This document shows positions 45,910-54,591 of a DNA stretch of 64,000 bases, one piece after another. The stretch lies in NCBI RefSeq assembly GCF_013415305.1, contig NZ_JACBXU010000003.1, positions 248,001 to 312,000 of the forward strand, written 5' to 3'. How positions within the stretch are numbered: position 1 is the stretch's first letter; each line of letters opens with the position of its first letter. The stretch comes from Pantoea sp. WMus005 (lineage in GTDB: Bacteria; Pseudomonadota; Gammaproteobacteria; Enterobacterales; Enterobacteriaceae). Under the pieces are notes generated by a model that saw only the letters and a program-made list of their open reading frames with translations, searched no databases and was not told the DNA's origin. Both the position numbers and the translations under genes were made by a program.

Positions 45910-46596
45910 TTAATCCTGCTCTTTATCCCCGTCACGCTTTACTGTTTGATCCTGCTCAACCACATGAATAAAAGGTTTAAGCAGCTGAATGTCCAGGATC
46001 ACATACACCATGGTGCTAATGAACAGAGAAATCACACTGCCAAACACGCCGCTGGTGGTAAAGGTCAGATAGTTGTAAATCACCAGCCAGGTCACGCAGA
46101 TAAACAGCGAGAGCGAAATGGAAAGATTGGGCACAGAGTAATTGCTGGTGCCACCGCCCTGGGTGTGTGTCGCTTTGAACAGGTTTCCGATGGAGTATTT
46201 CTCCAGCACCAGAATACTCTTTTCCCAGTTGCGCTGTTTCCGCGCACTGGTACGGGTCAGAAACAGATAGAGGATGGAGATGAAGAACCCGGAGAAGGCG
46301 ATGAGTACCGGTATGGCTTCCAGCGCATAGGCAATACTCTTATGTGCCGTGCCGGCGGCGCTGAGATCAAGCGTCAGTGAGGCGCCCAGTGCAGCATACA
46401 GAAAGAGAAACAGCAGCAGAAAGGTCAGGCTACGTTTCCAGTCGCCATCGGCCTCTAATCCTTTTTGCTGAATGGCCAGCTGTAGCGATTGCTGAATCTG
46501 TTGAGCTTCAGGTGAGCCTGTTTCAATGGTGTGGCATGGCGCGGCAAAGAAGTTGTGCATAAACAGCTCATCTTCTTTGTGAATGGTGATTTTCAT
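45910..46596 (-). CDS. Membrane protein of unknown function
   Basis: 228 residues. A soluble N-terminus of ~55 residues is followed by four predicted membrane helices (around SLTFLLLFLFLYAALG, IPVLIAFSGFFISILYLFL, LSLFICVTWLVIYNYL and VISLFISTMVYVILD). A cytoplasmic loop between helices 2 and 3 is rich in basic residues and Gly/Ser (HTQGGGTSNYS). The C-terminus is charged (VKRDGDKEQD). I do not recognise the family. The gene is single and ends at a strong terminator. Confidence 0.7.
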   Translation of the reverse strand: MKITIHKEDELFMHNFFAAPCHTIETGSPEAQQIQQSLQLAIQQKGLEADGDWKRSLTFLLLFLFLYAALGASLTLDLSAAGTAHKSIAYALEAIPVLIAFSGFFISILYLFLTRTSARKQRNWEKSILVLEKYSIGNLFKATHTQGGGTSNYSVPNLSISLSLFICVTWLVIYNYLTFTTSGVFGSVISLFISTMVYVILDIQLLKPFIHVVEQDQTVKRDGDKEQD

Positions 46597-46687
46597 CAGA
46601 AACCTGTATTCGGGGAATTTTCTTTATTCTAATCAGCACGCGATGAATTAACAGTAACTTTGGCTAAACCGGCGGCCCCACACCGGC

Positions 46688-46930
46688 TTACCGGGATATC
46701 AGGCTCAGCAGACTGCTTATTACTGAATCAGTTGCAAAGGAGTGTGCGGCATTCTCTTCTTCATAACGCATCTGTTGATAGCGCAGCAGGGCGGCATCCG
46801 CGTTATCGGCATGCACCTCGTGCCACACTTTCTTATAACCCTCGGAAGTTAACGCGTCTTGCTGCTCCTGCCGCACTATGTTCACGGCTTTGAGTGTGTG
46901 ATCTTTCTGAAACAGGCGATAGTCTGGCAT
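46688..46930 (-). CDS. Small protein of unknown function, second gene of a pair
   Basis: 80 residues, soluble, with many charged residues (HADNADAALLRYQQMRYEEE). GGAG lies 8 bases before the ATG, and its start is 2 bases after the preceding gene's stop, so the pair is surely co-transcribed. The C-terminus (SVISSLLSLISR) is amphipathic. No family recognised; the pairing suggests a linked role. Confidence 0.65.
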   Translation of the reverse strand: MPDYRLFQKDHTLKAVNIVRQEQQDALTSEGYKKVWHEVHADNADAALLRYQQMRYEEENAAHSFATDSVISSLLSLISR

Positions 46931-46932
46931 GG

Positions 46933-47157
46933 TTATTTCTCCACAGGATTATCCAGCGCTTTAAACTGTCTGATGGCTTCATTAATATTATTCGTATCGA
47001 CAGTCGCAATGCAGCGATCACCGTTAAAAACATCATATCGGGTATTGTGCAGCTGAAACAGCAGATCCCTGCCGCGAAAGTGTATACGTTTTTGTTTCAC
47101 GCCAATCCCATGCCGCCGTAATAATGCCTGTGACAGGCGATCGGTCTCTTTTATCAT
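46933..47157 (-). CDS. Small protein of unknown function, first gene of a pair
   Basis: 74 residues from the ATG at 47157, which has GAGGAG about 8 bases upstream; the frame extends to 47187. The core has two adjacent strands (HFRGRDLLFQLHNTRYDVFN and RCIATVDTNNINEAIRQFK), a compact alpha/beta look. Soluble, no signal peptide. No family recognised. It overlaps nothing and is followed 2 bases later by the next gene. Confidence 0.65.
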   Translation of the reverse strand: MIKETDRLSQALLRRHGIGVKQKRIHFRGRDLLFQLHNTRYDVFNGDRCIATVDTNNINEAIRQFKALDNPVEK

Positions 47158-47387
47158 TCCTTCAGCTCCTCGGCAGTACGTGGTCACTGCCAGTAAACCT
47201 GATAAACATTAGTTTTATATTAAGAGATAACCCTGTTTTTAGCAGGGCTTAAGCGTGAGTTTCTGAAGAATTACCCGGTGGGTGGGCTGTAGAAACTATC
47301 ATGCGATCTGATTAATGCCATTCGCTGCGTTAACGGACCGCAAATGCGGTACACTTGCCCGGATAACTCGCCACAGGACACGCCGCT

Positions 47388-47696
47388 ATGAACGATAAAA
47401 AGATGATTTCCATTGATCAGTTCAACGCTGATGAACGACTGGCCGTCGAGCAAACCTATAAGGGCCTGGCGGAGAAGTACCGTCAACGAACCGGTAAAGA
47501 GCCCGATAGTAAGAAAGATAAAGAATTTAATAGCGAAGCGCGTCAGATCGTTATGACCAGTAAAATGGAGAAGGAAAGAGCGCTGGCAGAAAAGGCGAAG
47601 AAAAAACCGCTGCGCAAAAAGAAACCTTCTTCACTGACCGCCAGTGAAGTCAGCGATTTCAACTGGTCGGCTTCAATCGTTAAAGGCCGCAGATAA
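47388..47696 (+). CDS. Small basic protein resembling the DUF3811/YjbD family
   Basis: 102 residues, highly charged, with a long helix (EKYRQRTGKEPDSKKDKEFN) and a Lys-rich centre (AEKAKKKPLRKKKPSS). The C-terminus FNWSASIVKGRR recalls the FSWSANTSTRGRR end of E. coli YjbD, the only basis for the family suggestion. AGGA lies 9 bases before the ATG, and a terminator follows. Function unknown; nucleic-acid binding would fit the charge. Confidence 0.7.
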   Translation: MNDKKMISIDQFNADERLAVEQTYKGLAEKYRQRTGKEPDSKKDKEFNSEARQIVMTSKMEKERALAEKAKKKPLRKKKPSSLTASEVSDFNWSASIVKGRR

Positions 47697-47703
47697 TCCA
47701 CAA

Positions 47704-47736
47704 CCGCGTGCCATGCAATGGCGCGCGGCCTGTTTT
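47704..47736 (+). terminator. Terminator after the DUF3811-like gene
   Basis: CCGCGTGCCAT and ATGGCGCGCGG pair over 11 bases (one wobble) with a 3-base loop, followed by CCTGTTTTCC. Confidence 0.8.
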
Positions 47737-47881
47737 CCCCGCTGGTTTCGTTTCAGGCCTGCCACTAACGGCTATAATTTGCGAGAATTTTAAGCTGCAA
47801 TAAGAATATTCTGCAAAATACTAACCCTGCTCCATCATTTGCCGATAAACTGCCATAACCTTTAGCTGCTTCAGTACGCAT

Positions 47882-48985
47882 ATGAATTATTACACACACG
47901 ATGATGTTCAACTGAAGCAGCGCTCAAAGCGATTTGTGCGTCGCATGTTTATGATGCGCCAGCTGGGCACTTTTCTCTGTTTTCTGCCTATTTTGTCCGT
48001 TCTGATGGAGATGGGTAAAAGCCCGGAACTCTGTGCTCTGCTGTTTACTAATGCCTTTGCCTGGCCTTATGCAGCCTACAGACTGGCATTGCAGTCGCGC
48101 GATCCCACAGGATTTGAGCGTAAGAATCTGACGCTGGATGCGGCTTTTGGCGGTTTCTGGGTGGCCTCCATGGCGTTGAGTCCGCTCCCCTCGATTATTA
48201 TCATGGCGGTGCTAATCTCCGATCGTTATTCGGCGGGAGGCTGGGTCCAGCTTAAGTCCGCATTGCAGGCCTTTCTGTTAGCTTTCGTGCTGGTGTGGCT
48301 GGCGGAAAGGGCAACTCTTTTACTGACCTTTAGTACCCGTACCGTCTGGCTGACACTACCGCTTGCAAGCGTATATCTACTGGCATTAAGTATCGTTTCG
48401 CACAATCTGACCCTGACTCTGCGCAAAAAGAACCGCGAACTCGAACGCATTGCGCTGATGGATCCCGGTCTGAAGATTCCAAATCGTCGTCTGTTTGAGC
48501 GGCGGCTTGAAAGTGAATTTTTGCGGACGCAGCGAGGTGAGGGTAAAGCCTGGTTAATGCTCCTGGATGTCGATCACTTCAAACAGGTTAACGACACCTT
48601 CGGGCATGAAGCGGGTGACTTTTTACTGTCAGAAATCTCGGCACTGCTGCGAGACAGCGTCGGCCTGAAGGATATTCCTGCCCGTTTTGGCGGTGACGAA
48701 TTATGTGTGATTGTACGGGACGCGGATGAACCCAGCATCCTGTTGCTGGCAGAAAAGATTAAACAGGGGATTGCCCTGTTGCGGTTGCCAGCGTCATCCA
48801 CCTTTCAGTGTTCGGTGAGTATCGGCATTGCACCAGCGAGTGATGCATCATCAATTCATGAGTGGCTAAGATGCGCTGATGAGGCGCTTTATCAGGTCAA
48901 GCGCGCCGGACGCAACAATGTTCAGGTGTGGCATGCCGGTACGCGGGAAACGCTGAGTGAAGTCAGCAGCAAACAGAGAATCTAG
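47882..48985 (+). CDS. MASE2-GGDEF diguanylate cyclase (DgcC/AdrA-like)
   Basis: 367 residues. The N-terminal MASE2 membrane sensor has five or six helices (about residues 15-180); a GGDEF domain follows (about 195-360). Its motifs are DVDHFKQVNDTFGHEAGD and ARFGGDELCVIV near residue 272; the motif is GGDEL rather than GGDEF. The inhibitory I-site (RxxD) is changed to GLKD, so product inhibition should be weak or absent. E. coli DgcC, with the same layout, drives cellulose synthesis. No strong ribosome site is visible. Activity with Leu in the last motif position is likely but not certain. Confidence 0.9.
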   Translation: MNYYTHDDVQLKQRSKRFVRRMFMMRQLGTFLCFLPILSVLMEMGKSPELCALLFTNAFAWPYAAYRLALQSRDPTGFERKNLTLDAAFGGFWVASMALSPLPSIIIMAVLISDRYSAGGWVQLKSALQAFLLAFVLVWLAERATLLLTFSTRTVWLTLPLASVYLLALSIVSHNLTLTLRKKNRELERIALMDPGLKIPNRRLFERRLESEFLRTQRGEGKAWLMLLDVDHFKQVNDTFGHEAGDFLLSEISALLRDSVGLKDIPARFGGDELCVIVRDADEPSILLLAEKIKQGIALLRLPASSTFQCSVSIGIAPASDASSIHEWLRCADEALYQVKRAGRNNVQVWHAGTRETLSEVSSKQRI

Positions 48986-49006
48986 CCTGAGACAGCATCT
49001 CAGGCT
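48984..49006. terminator. Hairpin between the cyclase and aminopeptidase genes
   Basis: AGCCTGAGA and TCTCAGGCT are perfect 9-base arms with a 5-base loop. The left arm overlaps the cyclase stop. No T tract, so terminator function is uncertain. Confidence 0.5.
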
Positions 49007-49012
49007 GAAGGG

Positions 49013-49798
49013 TTAAATCGCCGGGTAGTCGCCGGTGCCTTCAGGCCACGGCGTCAGCAAATCAAAACCCTTTTCGGTGACGGCGATGGTATGTTCCCAT
49101 TGCGCAGAAAGCGAACGGTCTTTGGTCACGACCGTCCAGCCATCTGACAGCACGCTGGTTCCGGCTTTACCGGCGTTAATCATCGGTTCGATGGTGAAAA
49201 TCATCCCCGCCTTTAGCGGCATGCCTTCGCCTGGCGTGCCGTAGTGCAGCACCTGCGGATCAGTGTGGTAAATCTCACCGACGCCATGACCGCAATACTC
49301 CCTCACCACAGAGAAGCCAGCGCCTTCCGCTACACGCTGAATCGCCGCGCCCACATCGCCCAGCGTTGCGCCAGGACGGACGGTTTTAATGCCTGCGACC
49401 ATTGACTGATAGGTGATCTCAACCAGACGTTTGGCGCGAACCGACGGCGTGCCGACAAAGTACATCCGGCTGGTATCGCCGTACCAGCCATCTTTAATAA
49501 TCGCCACATCGATATTGACGATATCACCATCCTTGAGCTTCTTGCTGGCCGGAATACCGTGGCACACTACATGATTGACCGACGTGCAGGTGGTGCGGGT
49601 ATAGCCGTGATAACCGATGTTAGCGGGCGTCACCTTAAGTTCATTCACAATGAAGTCGTGGCAGATATCATCCAGCTCTTCAGTCGTAATGCCAGGGCGG
49701 ACGTGAGGGGTGATCATTGCCAGCACCTGAGCCGCAGCCTGTCCGGCTGCCCGTGCCATTTCAATCTCCGCGGCGGTATGAATTTTAACGGTGTTCAT
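49013..49798 (-). CDS. Type I methionine aminopeptidase, second-copy type
   Basis: 261 residues with all metal ligands of Map: VCHGIP, NIDVAIIKDGWYGDTSRMY (two Asp), CGHGVGEIYH, FTIEPMI and AQWEHTIAV. It should remove N-terminal methionine. In enterobacteria the essential map lies near rpsB; this copy instead overlaps a ParD-like gene by 4 bases (ATGA), which indicates translational coupling. This paired arrangement is known in other genomes but its role is unclear. It may act in stress or be a partner in a toxin-antitoxin-like unit (inference). Confidence 0.93.
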   Translation of the reverse strand: MNTVKIHTAAEIEMARAAGQAAAQVLAMITPHVRPGITTEELDDICHDFIVNELKVTPANIGYHGYTRTTCTSVNHVVCHGIPASKKLKDGDIVNIDVAIIKDGWYGDTSRMYFVGTPSVRAKRLVEITYQSMVAGIKTVRPGATLGDVGAAIQRVAEGAGFSVVREYCGHGVGEIYHTDPQVLHYGTPGEGMPLKAGMIFTIEPMINAGKAGTSVLSDGWTVVTKDRSLSAQWEHTIAVTEKGFDLLTPWPEGTGDYPAI

Positions 49799-50040
49799 GA
49801 CACGTCTCCTTGTGTAGTGAGGCTCTCTTTAGGGAGCATATTGCGGATGTCAGCGCTGCCTTCCAGTTCGAGCCGGATCAGCATCTGCGCCAGTTGGTGT
49901 TGAGTTTTCTGTGGATAGAGTTCAGCCAGCATGCCAAGCTTAAGCCAGTGTTCTGCCTGCGAATTAATTGAGCGGCTCATCGCCTGACTGGCGATGCGCA
50001 GATTCTCATGCATCAGGTCGGAGATTTTTACGATACCCAT
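49795..50040 (-). CDS. ParD-like antitoxin family protein
   Basis: 81 residues resembling the ParD-like family (PF11903 type): GIVKISDLMHENLRIASQAM followed by SRSINSQAEHWLKLGMLAEL, where a short strand and two helices would form a ribbon-helix-helix DNA-binding fold. AAGG precedes the ATG. No ParE toxin is next to it; instead the following gene is a methionine aminopeptidase, with overlapping stop/start. A 10-base inverted repeat lies just upstream, as expected for autoregulation. Confidence 0.85.
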   Translation of the reverse strand: MGIVKISDLMHENLRIASQAMSRSINSQAEHWLKLGMLAELYPQKTQHQLAQMLIRLELEGSADIRNMLPKESLTTQGDVS

Positions 50041-50048
50041 GTGAGCCT

Positions 50049-50074
50049 TATATAAAACGTATATGTTTTATATA
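50049..50074. promoter_or_regulatory. Operator-like inverted repeat of the ParD-like/MAP unit
   Basis: TATATAAAAC and GTTTTATATA are perfect 10-base arms with a 6-base spacer, starting 9 bases upstream of the ParD-like ATG. The AT-rich sequence could also contain the -10 element. Best guess: autoregulatory site of the ribbon-helix-helix protein. Confidence 0.7.
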
Positions 50075-50442
50075 TATTAACGCCAGCGGGGTGGTTTGAA
50101 AAGAGGTGAAATTGTTGCCTGGCTGAAAGGCGGTATAGCGCTTTCACCTGCAGCCATGCATTTGTTGAAAACAGAAAGACTTACACGTCACAGAGAAGTT
50201 CATTTGGCCGGGTAACTGTGATGCAAGCCTCAACAAACCACACTGAAGCGATGCGAGGTTCGAATGAGCTGTGTATGCGCTGGCGGAGAGTGAGTAAATC
50301 TATCGTCTGCTGCGTGGCTGTACATCATAGCCGCTGAAACCTGCCTGGAGTAAGCGATCAACATGGCGATCTCTGGCGTCATAGGTTCCGGGACCGACTG
50401 CTTAAACGTGAAGTGCAGATGTACACTGTGAACCGTCATGCG
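50075..50442. other. Intergenic region, no convincing gene
   Basis: A 69-codon minus-strand frame (50230-50439) starts 3 bases after the small gene at 50443-50691, but it has no family resemblance, so I do not call it. No repeats or hairpins stood out. Confidence 0.5.
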
Positions 50443-50691
50443 TCATACGTTGCCAGCTGCAGACTGCAAATTCTTACGTCGGTACGCACTCCATTCTGGC
50501 CAGCAACGTTCAGGATTGATATCAAAATAACCGCGGCATTCAGCCATAGCGAAAGCAACGTCACCCGGCACTTCAATACAGATAGCATTATCCCGGATGT
50601 GGCTGACTTCTGCCTCTGTAAGCGGGCTGCCTTTCTCATTCTCATTTTTCATCAGTAATGGGATAAGCGCGGGTATGTAAACAATGCTCAT
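50443..50691 (-). CDS. Conserved small protein of unknown function
   Basis: 82 residues; AAAGGA lies 8 bases before the ATG at 50691 (an internal ATG is at 50652). The part GSPLTEAEVSHIRDNAICI, followed by VPGDVAFAMAECRGYFDINPE, looks like a family of short cytoplasmic proteins with a conserved LTE-x-EV-x-x-IRDNA start and CWPEW end. I cannot give it a function. It is single, with no clear operon partner. Confidence 0.65.
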   Translation of the reverse strand: MSIVYIPALIPLLMKNENEKGSPLTEAEVSHIRDNAICIEVPGDVAFAMAECRGYFDINPERCWPEWSAYRRKNLQSAAGNV

Positions 50692-51168
50692 TAGCCATTT
50701 CCTTTAATGCTTAAAGTCCACATTGCCAGGGAGAAATCAGCATGTGGCCTCTCCGTTATGTTGCAAATACCGTTCCGGACGTTTCTGCTTCCTGTAATAT
50801 ATTGATTCATAGTCGTTCCAGTGCCGCGAGGCTTCTAAATAAATTGATGTTGTCCTTACAGACAGTCAGGGCAGAACGCCATTTATGACTTCTCCCGTTT
50901 TATTCTTATTCACTAGTCATATTTTCGACAAGCGTCGGGATATCTTCAGCCATATATGCAATATTTTTCAGATTGACTTAAGTTATTAACGACAGGCTGT
51001 TTATGCACAACATCCGTAATTTGACTTACCGGGACTGAAGACCGATGAAATTATTGATATCGCATTGCTACTATGCTGGTCAGGTGAGATATTTACTTCG
51101 TGATCGGCGCGTTTAAGGCGGTTATTATCAGATATAGCCTTTTCTAAAACCAAATTCAGGAGGTTCTT
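50692..51168. other. Intergenic region, no gene seen
   Basis: 477 bases with frequent stops in all frames. It presumably holds the promoters of the small gene and the acetyltransferase. The AGGAGG ribosome site of the latter lies at its end (51158-51163). Confidence 0.55.
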
Positions 51169-51705
51169 TTGCAGCCAGACGCTATGCGGTTGTTTATACG
51201 TCCCGTCACGCCAGCAGATGTCGATGATCTTTTCAGAATCTATGGCGATCCAGCGACCAACACGTTTAATCCAGCGGGTCCGCATCCGGATATTCATCAT
51301 TCCTGGGAGGTTTTGTCCCGCGCGATTAGCCACTGGAAATCGCATGGTTTTGGCAGTTGGGCTATCCTGCTCCGGGACCATCCTGAAAGAGTCATCGGTT
51401 TTGGCGGATTGAGCATCAGAAAATTTGCCGATATCACCATCAACAATCTGGGTTATCGCTTTTCTACTGATTCCTGGGGGAAAGGTCTGGCGACGGAGTT
51501 TGCGAACTATGCGGTCGGTTACGGATTCAATGAATTAACACTCCCTGAGATATCTGCAGTCGTGAGAGCGAATCACCTGGCTTCACAAAAAGTTCTCGTC
51601 AAAGCGGGACTAAGGCATATCAGGGATATTCATGATGTCGAAAACGCGCCCGCCAGCATGCTGTTTAGCCTGAAGCGGGATGAGTGGCACCATGGAGAAG
51701 GGTGA
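51169..51705 (+). CDS. GNAT acetyltransferase (RimJ/RimL type)
   Basis: 178 residues beginning with TTG at 51169, chosen because a perfect AGGAGG ends 5 bases before it; the next ATG (51184) is 20 bases from it. The RimL-like pattern is LFIRPVTPADVDDLFRIYGDP at the N-terminus, GFGSWAILLRDHPERVIGFGGL, then STDSWGKGLATEFANYAV (acetyl-CoA loop) and VVRANHLASQKVLVKAGL. Such enzymes acetylate protein N-termini or small molecules. Substrate unknown. Confidence 0.88.
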   Translation: MQPDAMRLFIRPVTPADVDDLFRIYGDPATNTFNPAGPHPDIHHSWEVLSRAISHWKSHGFGSWAILLRDHPERVIGFGGLSIRKFADITINNLGYRFSTDSWGKGLATEFANYAVGYGFNELTLPEISAVVRANHLASQKVLVKAGLRHIRDIHDVENAPASMLFSLKRDEWHHGEG

Positions 51706-51715
51706 GGCACTCCCG

Positions 51716-52888
51716 TCAATTTTTGCCATTGCTTTCACGGTTGCTCAGTTTGACACCAAACACGCAGAAACCCAGTAAATCCTTTGCTTCATCTTCCACT
51801 CGCGTCACCATGACAAGATCGGACGAACCGTCAGGCAGCACCACCTCATAAGGAGGATAGGGAAGTCCTTTTTTACGGAACGCCTGCAACCAGAGTAACT
51901 TGTCAGCCTGAGACGGTATCACCTCATAAATATATTTATGGATAACATCCTGCGGGGCCCAGCCGACCCTTTCCGCAACTGTGTCGCTTGCATCAACAAT
52001 CATTAACTCTGGATTAAGAAAGCAAATGGAGGTGCCTGGAACAGCATACATTGATGATATCTGATGCGCTCGCTGATCGAGAGAAAGTCTCGCAACCCGC
52101 TGGATGAACCCCTTGTCATTGGCCGTCGTTAGCAGCTGGCAGCTTTCTGCAGCTGATACCGGCCGTCCAAAAAGATAACCCTGCGCATACAGACAGCCAA
52201 TGCCCCGTAACATTTCAGCCTGCTCCACTGTTTCAACCCCTTCAGCAATGACATCCATATCAAGGCTTCTGCCCAGACCGACCACGCTGGAAATAATTTT
52301 CCGGCTGTCTTTTTTGTCCAGCATGGACCGGATAAAGCTGCTATCAATTTTAAGTGTGTTTACTGGTAATTGAATCAGCCACGCAAGGCTGGAATAGCCT
52401 GTACCAAAGTCATCCATCGCGATCGTACAGCCCATCTCTGATAAGGCTTCAATTTCGGTCCGGGCGGATTTTATGTCATTTAGCAGGGCCGTTTCGGTAA
52501 TCTCAATCTTTAACCTGGCCAAATCAAACTGAGATTTAAGGGCCGTTTTCCTGATGGTTTCAGTAAGATACCTGCCGTTAAGCTGAGATGGGGAAACATT
52601 CATTGATAAAAATTGATGGTCCGGCCACGCCGCCGCCGCTTTAAACCCCTGGACCATAAGACTGAACATCAGTTCGTCAAGCAGGCCTGCTCGCTCCATA
52701 GCCGGAATGAAATTTGCCGGAGGCGTGATCGACCCTTTGGGCGAAATGTGTCGCGCAAGCATTTCAAACCCCATCACGCGCAGATCTTCCAAAGAGACTA
52801 TCGGCTGGAAAAACGGATGAAATTCTCCTCTTTTTATACGCTGCTGCAAAAGTTCGCGCGGCTCGCCATTTCTTACGCCATGTTTCAT
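51716..52888 (-). CDS. EAL domain phosphodiesterase with C-terminal PAS-like domain
   Basis: 390 residues. The EAL domain is N-terminal (about residues 10-255): FFQPIVSLEDLRVMGFEMLARH (EML in place of EAL, key Glu kept), SMNVSPSQL, IEITETALL, AMDDFGTGYSSLAWL, LKIDSSFI and VIAEGVETVEQ are all intact, so it should hydrolyse c-di-GMP. A PAS-like domain (about 275-385) follows, the reverse of the usual sensor-first order. AGGAATAAA precedes the ATG. No membrane helix. Convergent with the acetyltransferase gene. Confidence 0.9.
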   Translation of the reverse strand: MKHGVRNGEPRELLQQRIKRGEFHPFFQPIVSLEDLRVMGFEMLARHISPKGSITPPANFIPAMERAGLLDELMFSLMVQGFKAAAAWPDHQFLSMNVSPSQLNGRYLTETIRKTALKSQFDLARLKIEITETALLNDIKSARTEIEALSEMGCTIAMDDFGTGYSSLAWLIQLPVNTLKIDSSFIRSMLDKKDSRKIISSVVGLGRSLDMDVIAEGVETVEQAEMLRGIGCLYAQGYLFGRPVSAAESCQLLTTANDKGFIQRVARLSLDQRAHQISSMYAVPGTSICFLNPELMIVDASDTVAERVGWAPQDVIHKYIYEVIPSQADKLLWLQAFRKKGLPYPPYEVVLPDGSSDLVMVTRVEDEAKDLLGFCVFGVKLSNRESNGKN

Positions 52889-53441
52889 TTTATTCCTGTT
52901 ACGACCTGATTTTCTGAGGGTTAACAGACAATCGTTCAGGTCTTATGCGTGGTAATATTCAGCAACATCAGTTGAGCTTAATTATTTTATATTGTGTCAG
53001 TAAAGCTATTCAGGAGAATACTGTTTCACGGGGTGGATATATTGAGACTCCCTTAATTTAGATGGGTCATTAACAATTCAAAGTAAGTACAGTTATATTA
53101 TAACTCTGACACAGAATACAATTTTATCATTATCGGCTAAGGCTCATTTTTCATTAGATCGCAATAGCAGGACCGTTAGTAAAATATCGCTCGGCATTAT
53201 GGCATTCGTTTAGCCTTTCTGAGGTCGGGAGCGTGTGCGCAACCGGTTCCGTACGAAATCACGAGGTCATAATCCGAATCAATGTGGGCTCGTTACGGCG
53301 TTTCCGTAAGAGAGTATAAGAACATTTATATCATGTTGTAAAAGATCATGAACGATTGAGTAGTCTGGGTCATTTACATGATACAACGTAACATCATCAA
53401 AAAATAATGGTGTCCAGCATGATCAAAATCGAGGATTTTTG
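52889..53441. other. AT-rich intergenic region
   Basis: 553 bases between divergent genes, with no credible frame. AT-rich in the first half. It presumably holds two promoters; no repeat was confirmed. Confidence 0.55.
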
Positions 53442-54398
53442 ATGGCCATTCATATTGTCATTCCAGATGATTATCAGCTTGCAACTAAGCCGTTAGGTTT
53501 CCTCCAGCAAAACGAGAAATTCCACTGCTCAGCATTGGGAGACCTTAGCAAGGACTCGCGGGCAGATCTTCAGTTATCCTCTGCAGAGGCATTAATTCTG
53601 ATCCGGGAAAGGACAGTGATCGATGAAGCCTTTCTGCGACGCACACCAAAACTTAAATTAATCAGTCAGACGGGCAAGCTTGCCAGAAATGTAGATATTG
53701 ATGCCTGTACACGGGCGGGTATCGCCATTGTGGAAGGCAGTGGATCCCCGATTGCGCCTGCTGAGCTAACCTGGCTCCTGATCATGGCCTCCCGAAGGAA
53801 ATTAGTCTCGTCAGTGCAAGCGATGGTTCAGGGGAACTGGCAAACAGAAATCGGCTCGGCGGTTCACAATCAGGTCATTGGCATTCTGGGTTATGGAAAA
53901 ATAGGTAAACGCATCGCGGCCTGTTCAGCCGTTTTTGGGATGCAGGTGCAGGTATGGGGAAGCCCGCGTGCGCAGGAAGAGGCGCGTGCTGACGGATGGC
54001 GGGTTCCCGGAAGTCGCGAGCAATTTTTCGCCACGTGTGATGTATTAACCGTGCACCAAAGGCTGGTGACGGCTACGGAAGGTAACATTACGCCAACAGA
54101 TCTTGCGTTGATGAAAACAGATGCGTTATTCGTGAATACCAGCCGTGCCGAACTTGTTGCTGAAGGCGCGTTGTTGAACGCCCTGAAACAGGGTCGACCT
54201 GGATTTGCGGCACTGGATGTTTATGAAGAAGAACCGATCTACAACACCCAACACCCTTACCTGCAGATGCCGAATGTGCTTTGCACGCCACATCTGGGCT
54301 ATGTCGAGAAGGCCAGCTATGAACTTTATTTCAAAACGGCCTTTGATAATGTCGTGCGTTACTTTGAGGGCGACAGGTCACATGTCATTAATGGCTGA
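53442..54398 (+). CDS. D-2-hydroxyacid dehydrogenase family protein
   Basis: 318 residues from the ATG at 53442, with CGAGGA 7 bases upstream. The NAD-binding motif is IGILGYGKIGKRIA; catalytic regions are FVNTSRAELV (Arg), DVYEEEP (Glu) and CTPHLGYVEKAS (His), as in D-isomer-specific dehydrogenases. It should reduce 2-oxoacids or oxidise D-2-hydroxyacids with NAD(P). The acid substrate cannot be read from sequence. It stands alone, so no pathway context helps. Confidence 0.92.
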   Translation: MAIHIVIPDDYQLATKPLGFLQQNEKFHCSALGDLSKDSRADLQLSSAEALILIRERTVIDEAFLRRTPKLKLISQTGKLARNVDIDACTRAGIAIVEGSGSPIAPAELTWLLIMASRRKLVSSVQAMVQGNWQTEIGSAVHNQVIGILGYGKIGKRIAACSAVFGMQVQVWGSPRAQEEARADGWRVPGSREQFFATCDVLTVHQRLVTATEGNITPTDLALMKTDALFVNTSRAELVAEGALLNALKQGRPGFAALDVYEEEPIYNTQHPYLQMPNVLCTPHLGYVEKASYELYFKTAFDNVVRYFEGDRSHVING

Positions 54399-54591
54399 GG
54401 ACCTGGGAGTGAAAACTGCTTACTAACAGGCCGATTAATCGCTCTGTCCTGATAGGGAACGGCTTGTGACTCAGTCAGATATTTTTAGCCAAATCGAAGA
54501 AACGGTGATGGGGTCTACTGTTTTGCGTAGGAGAGTGTCATGTTAATACTGCTTCTGATTTACAAAATTGACTCTGCATACTGGAGCGATG

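Noticed and set aside
50230..50439. 69-codon frame just after the small gene at 50443-50691
   Set aside because: The close spacing is tempting, but the protein shows no recognisable pattern.
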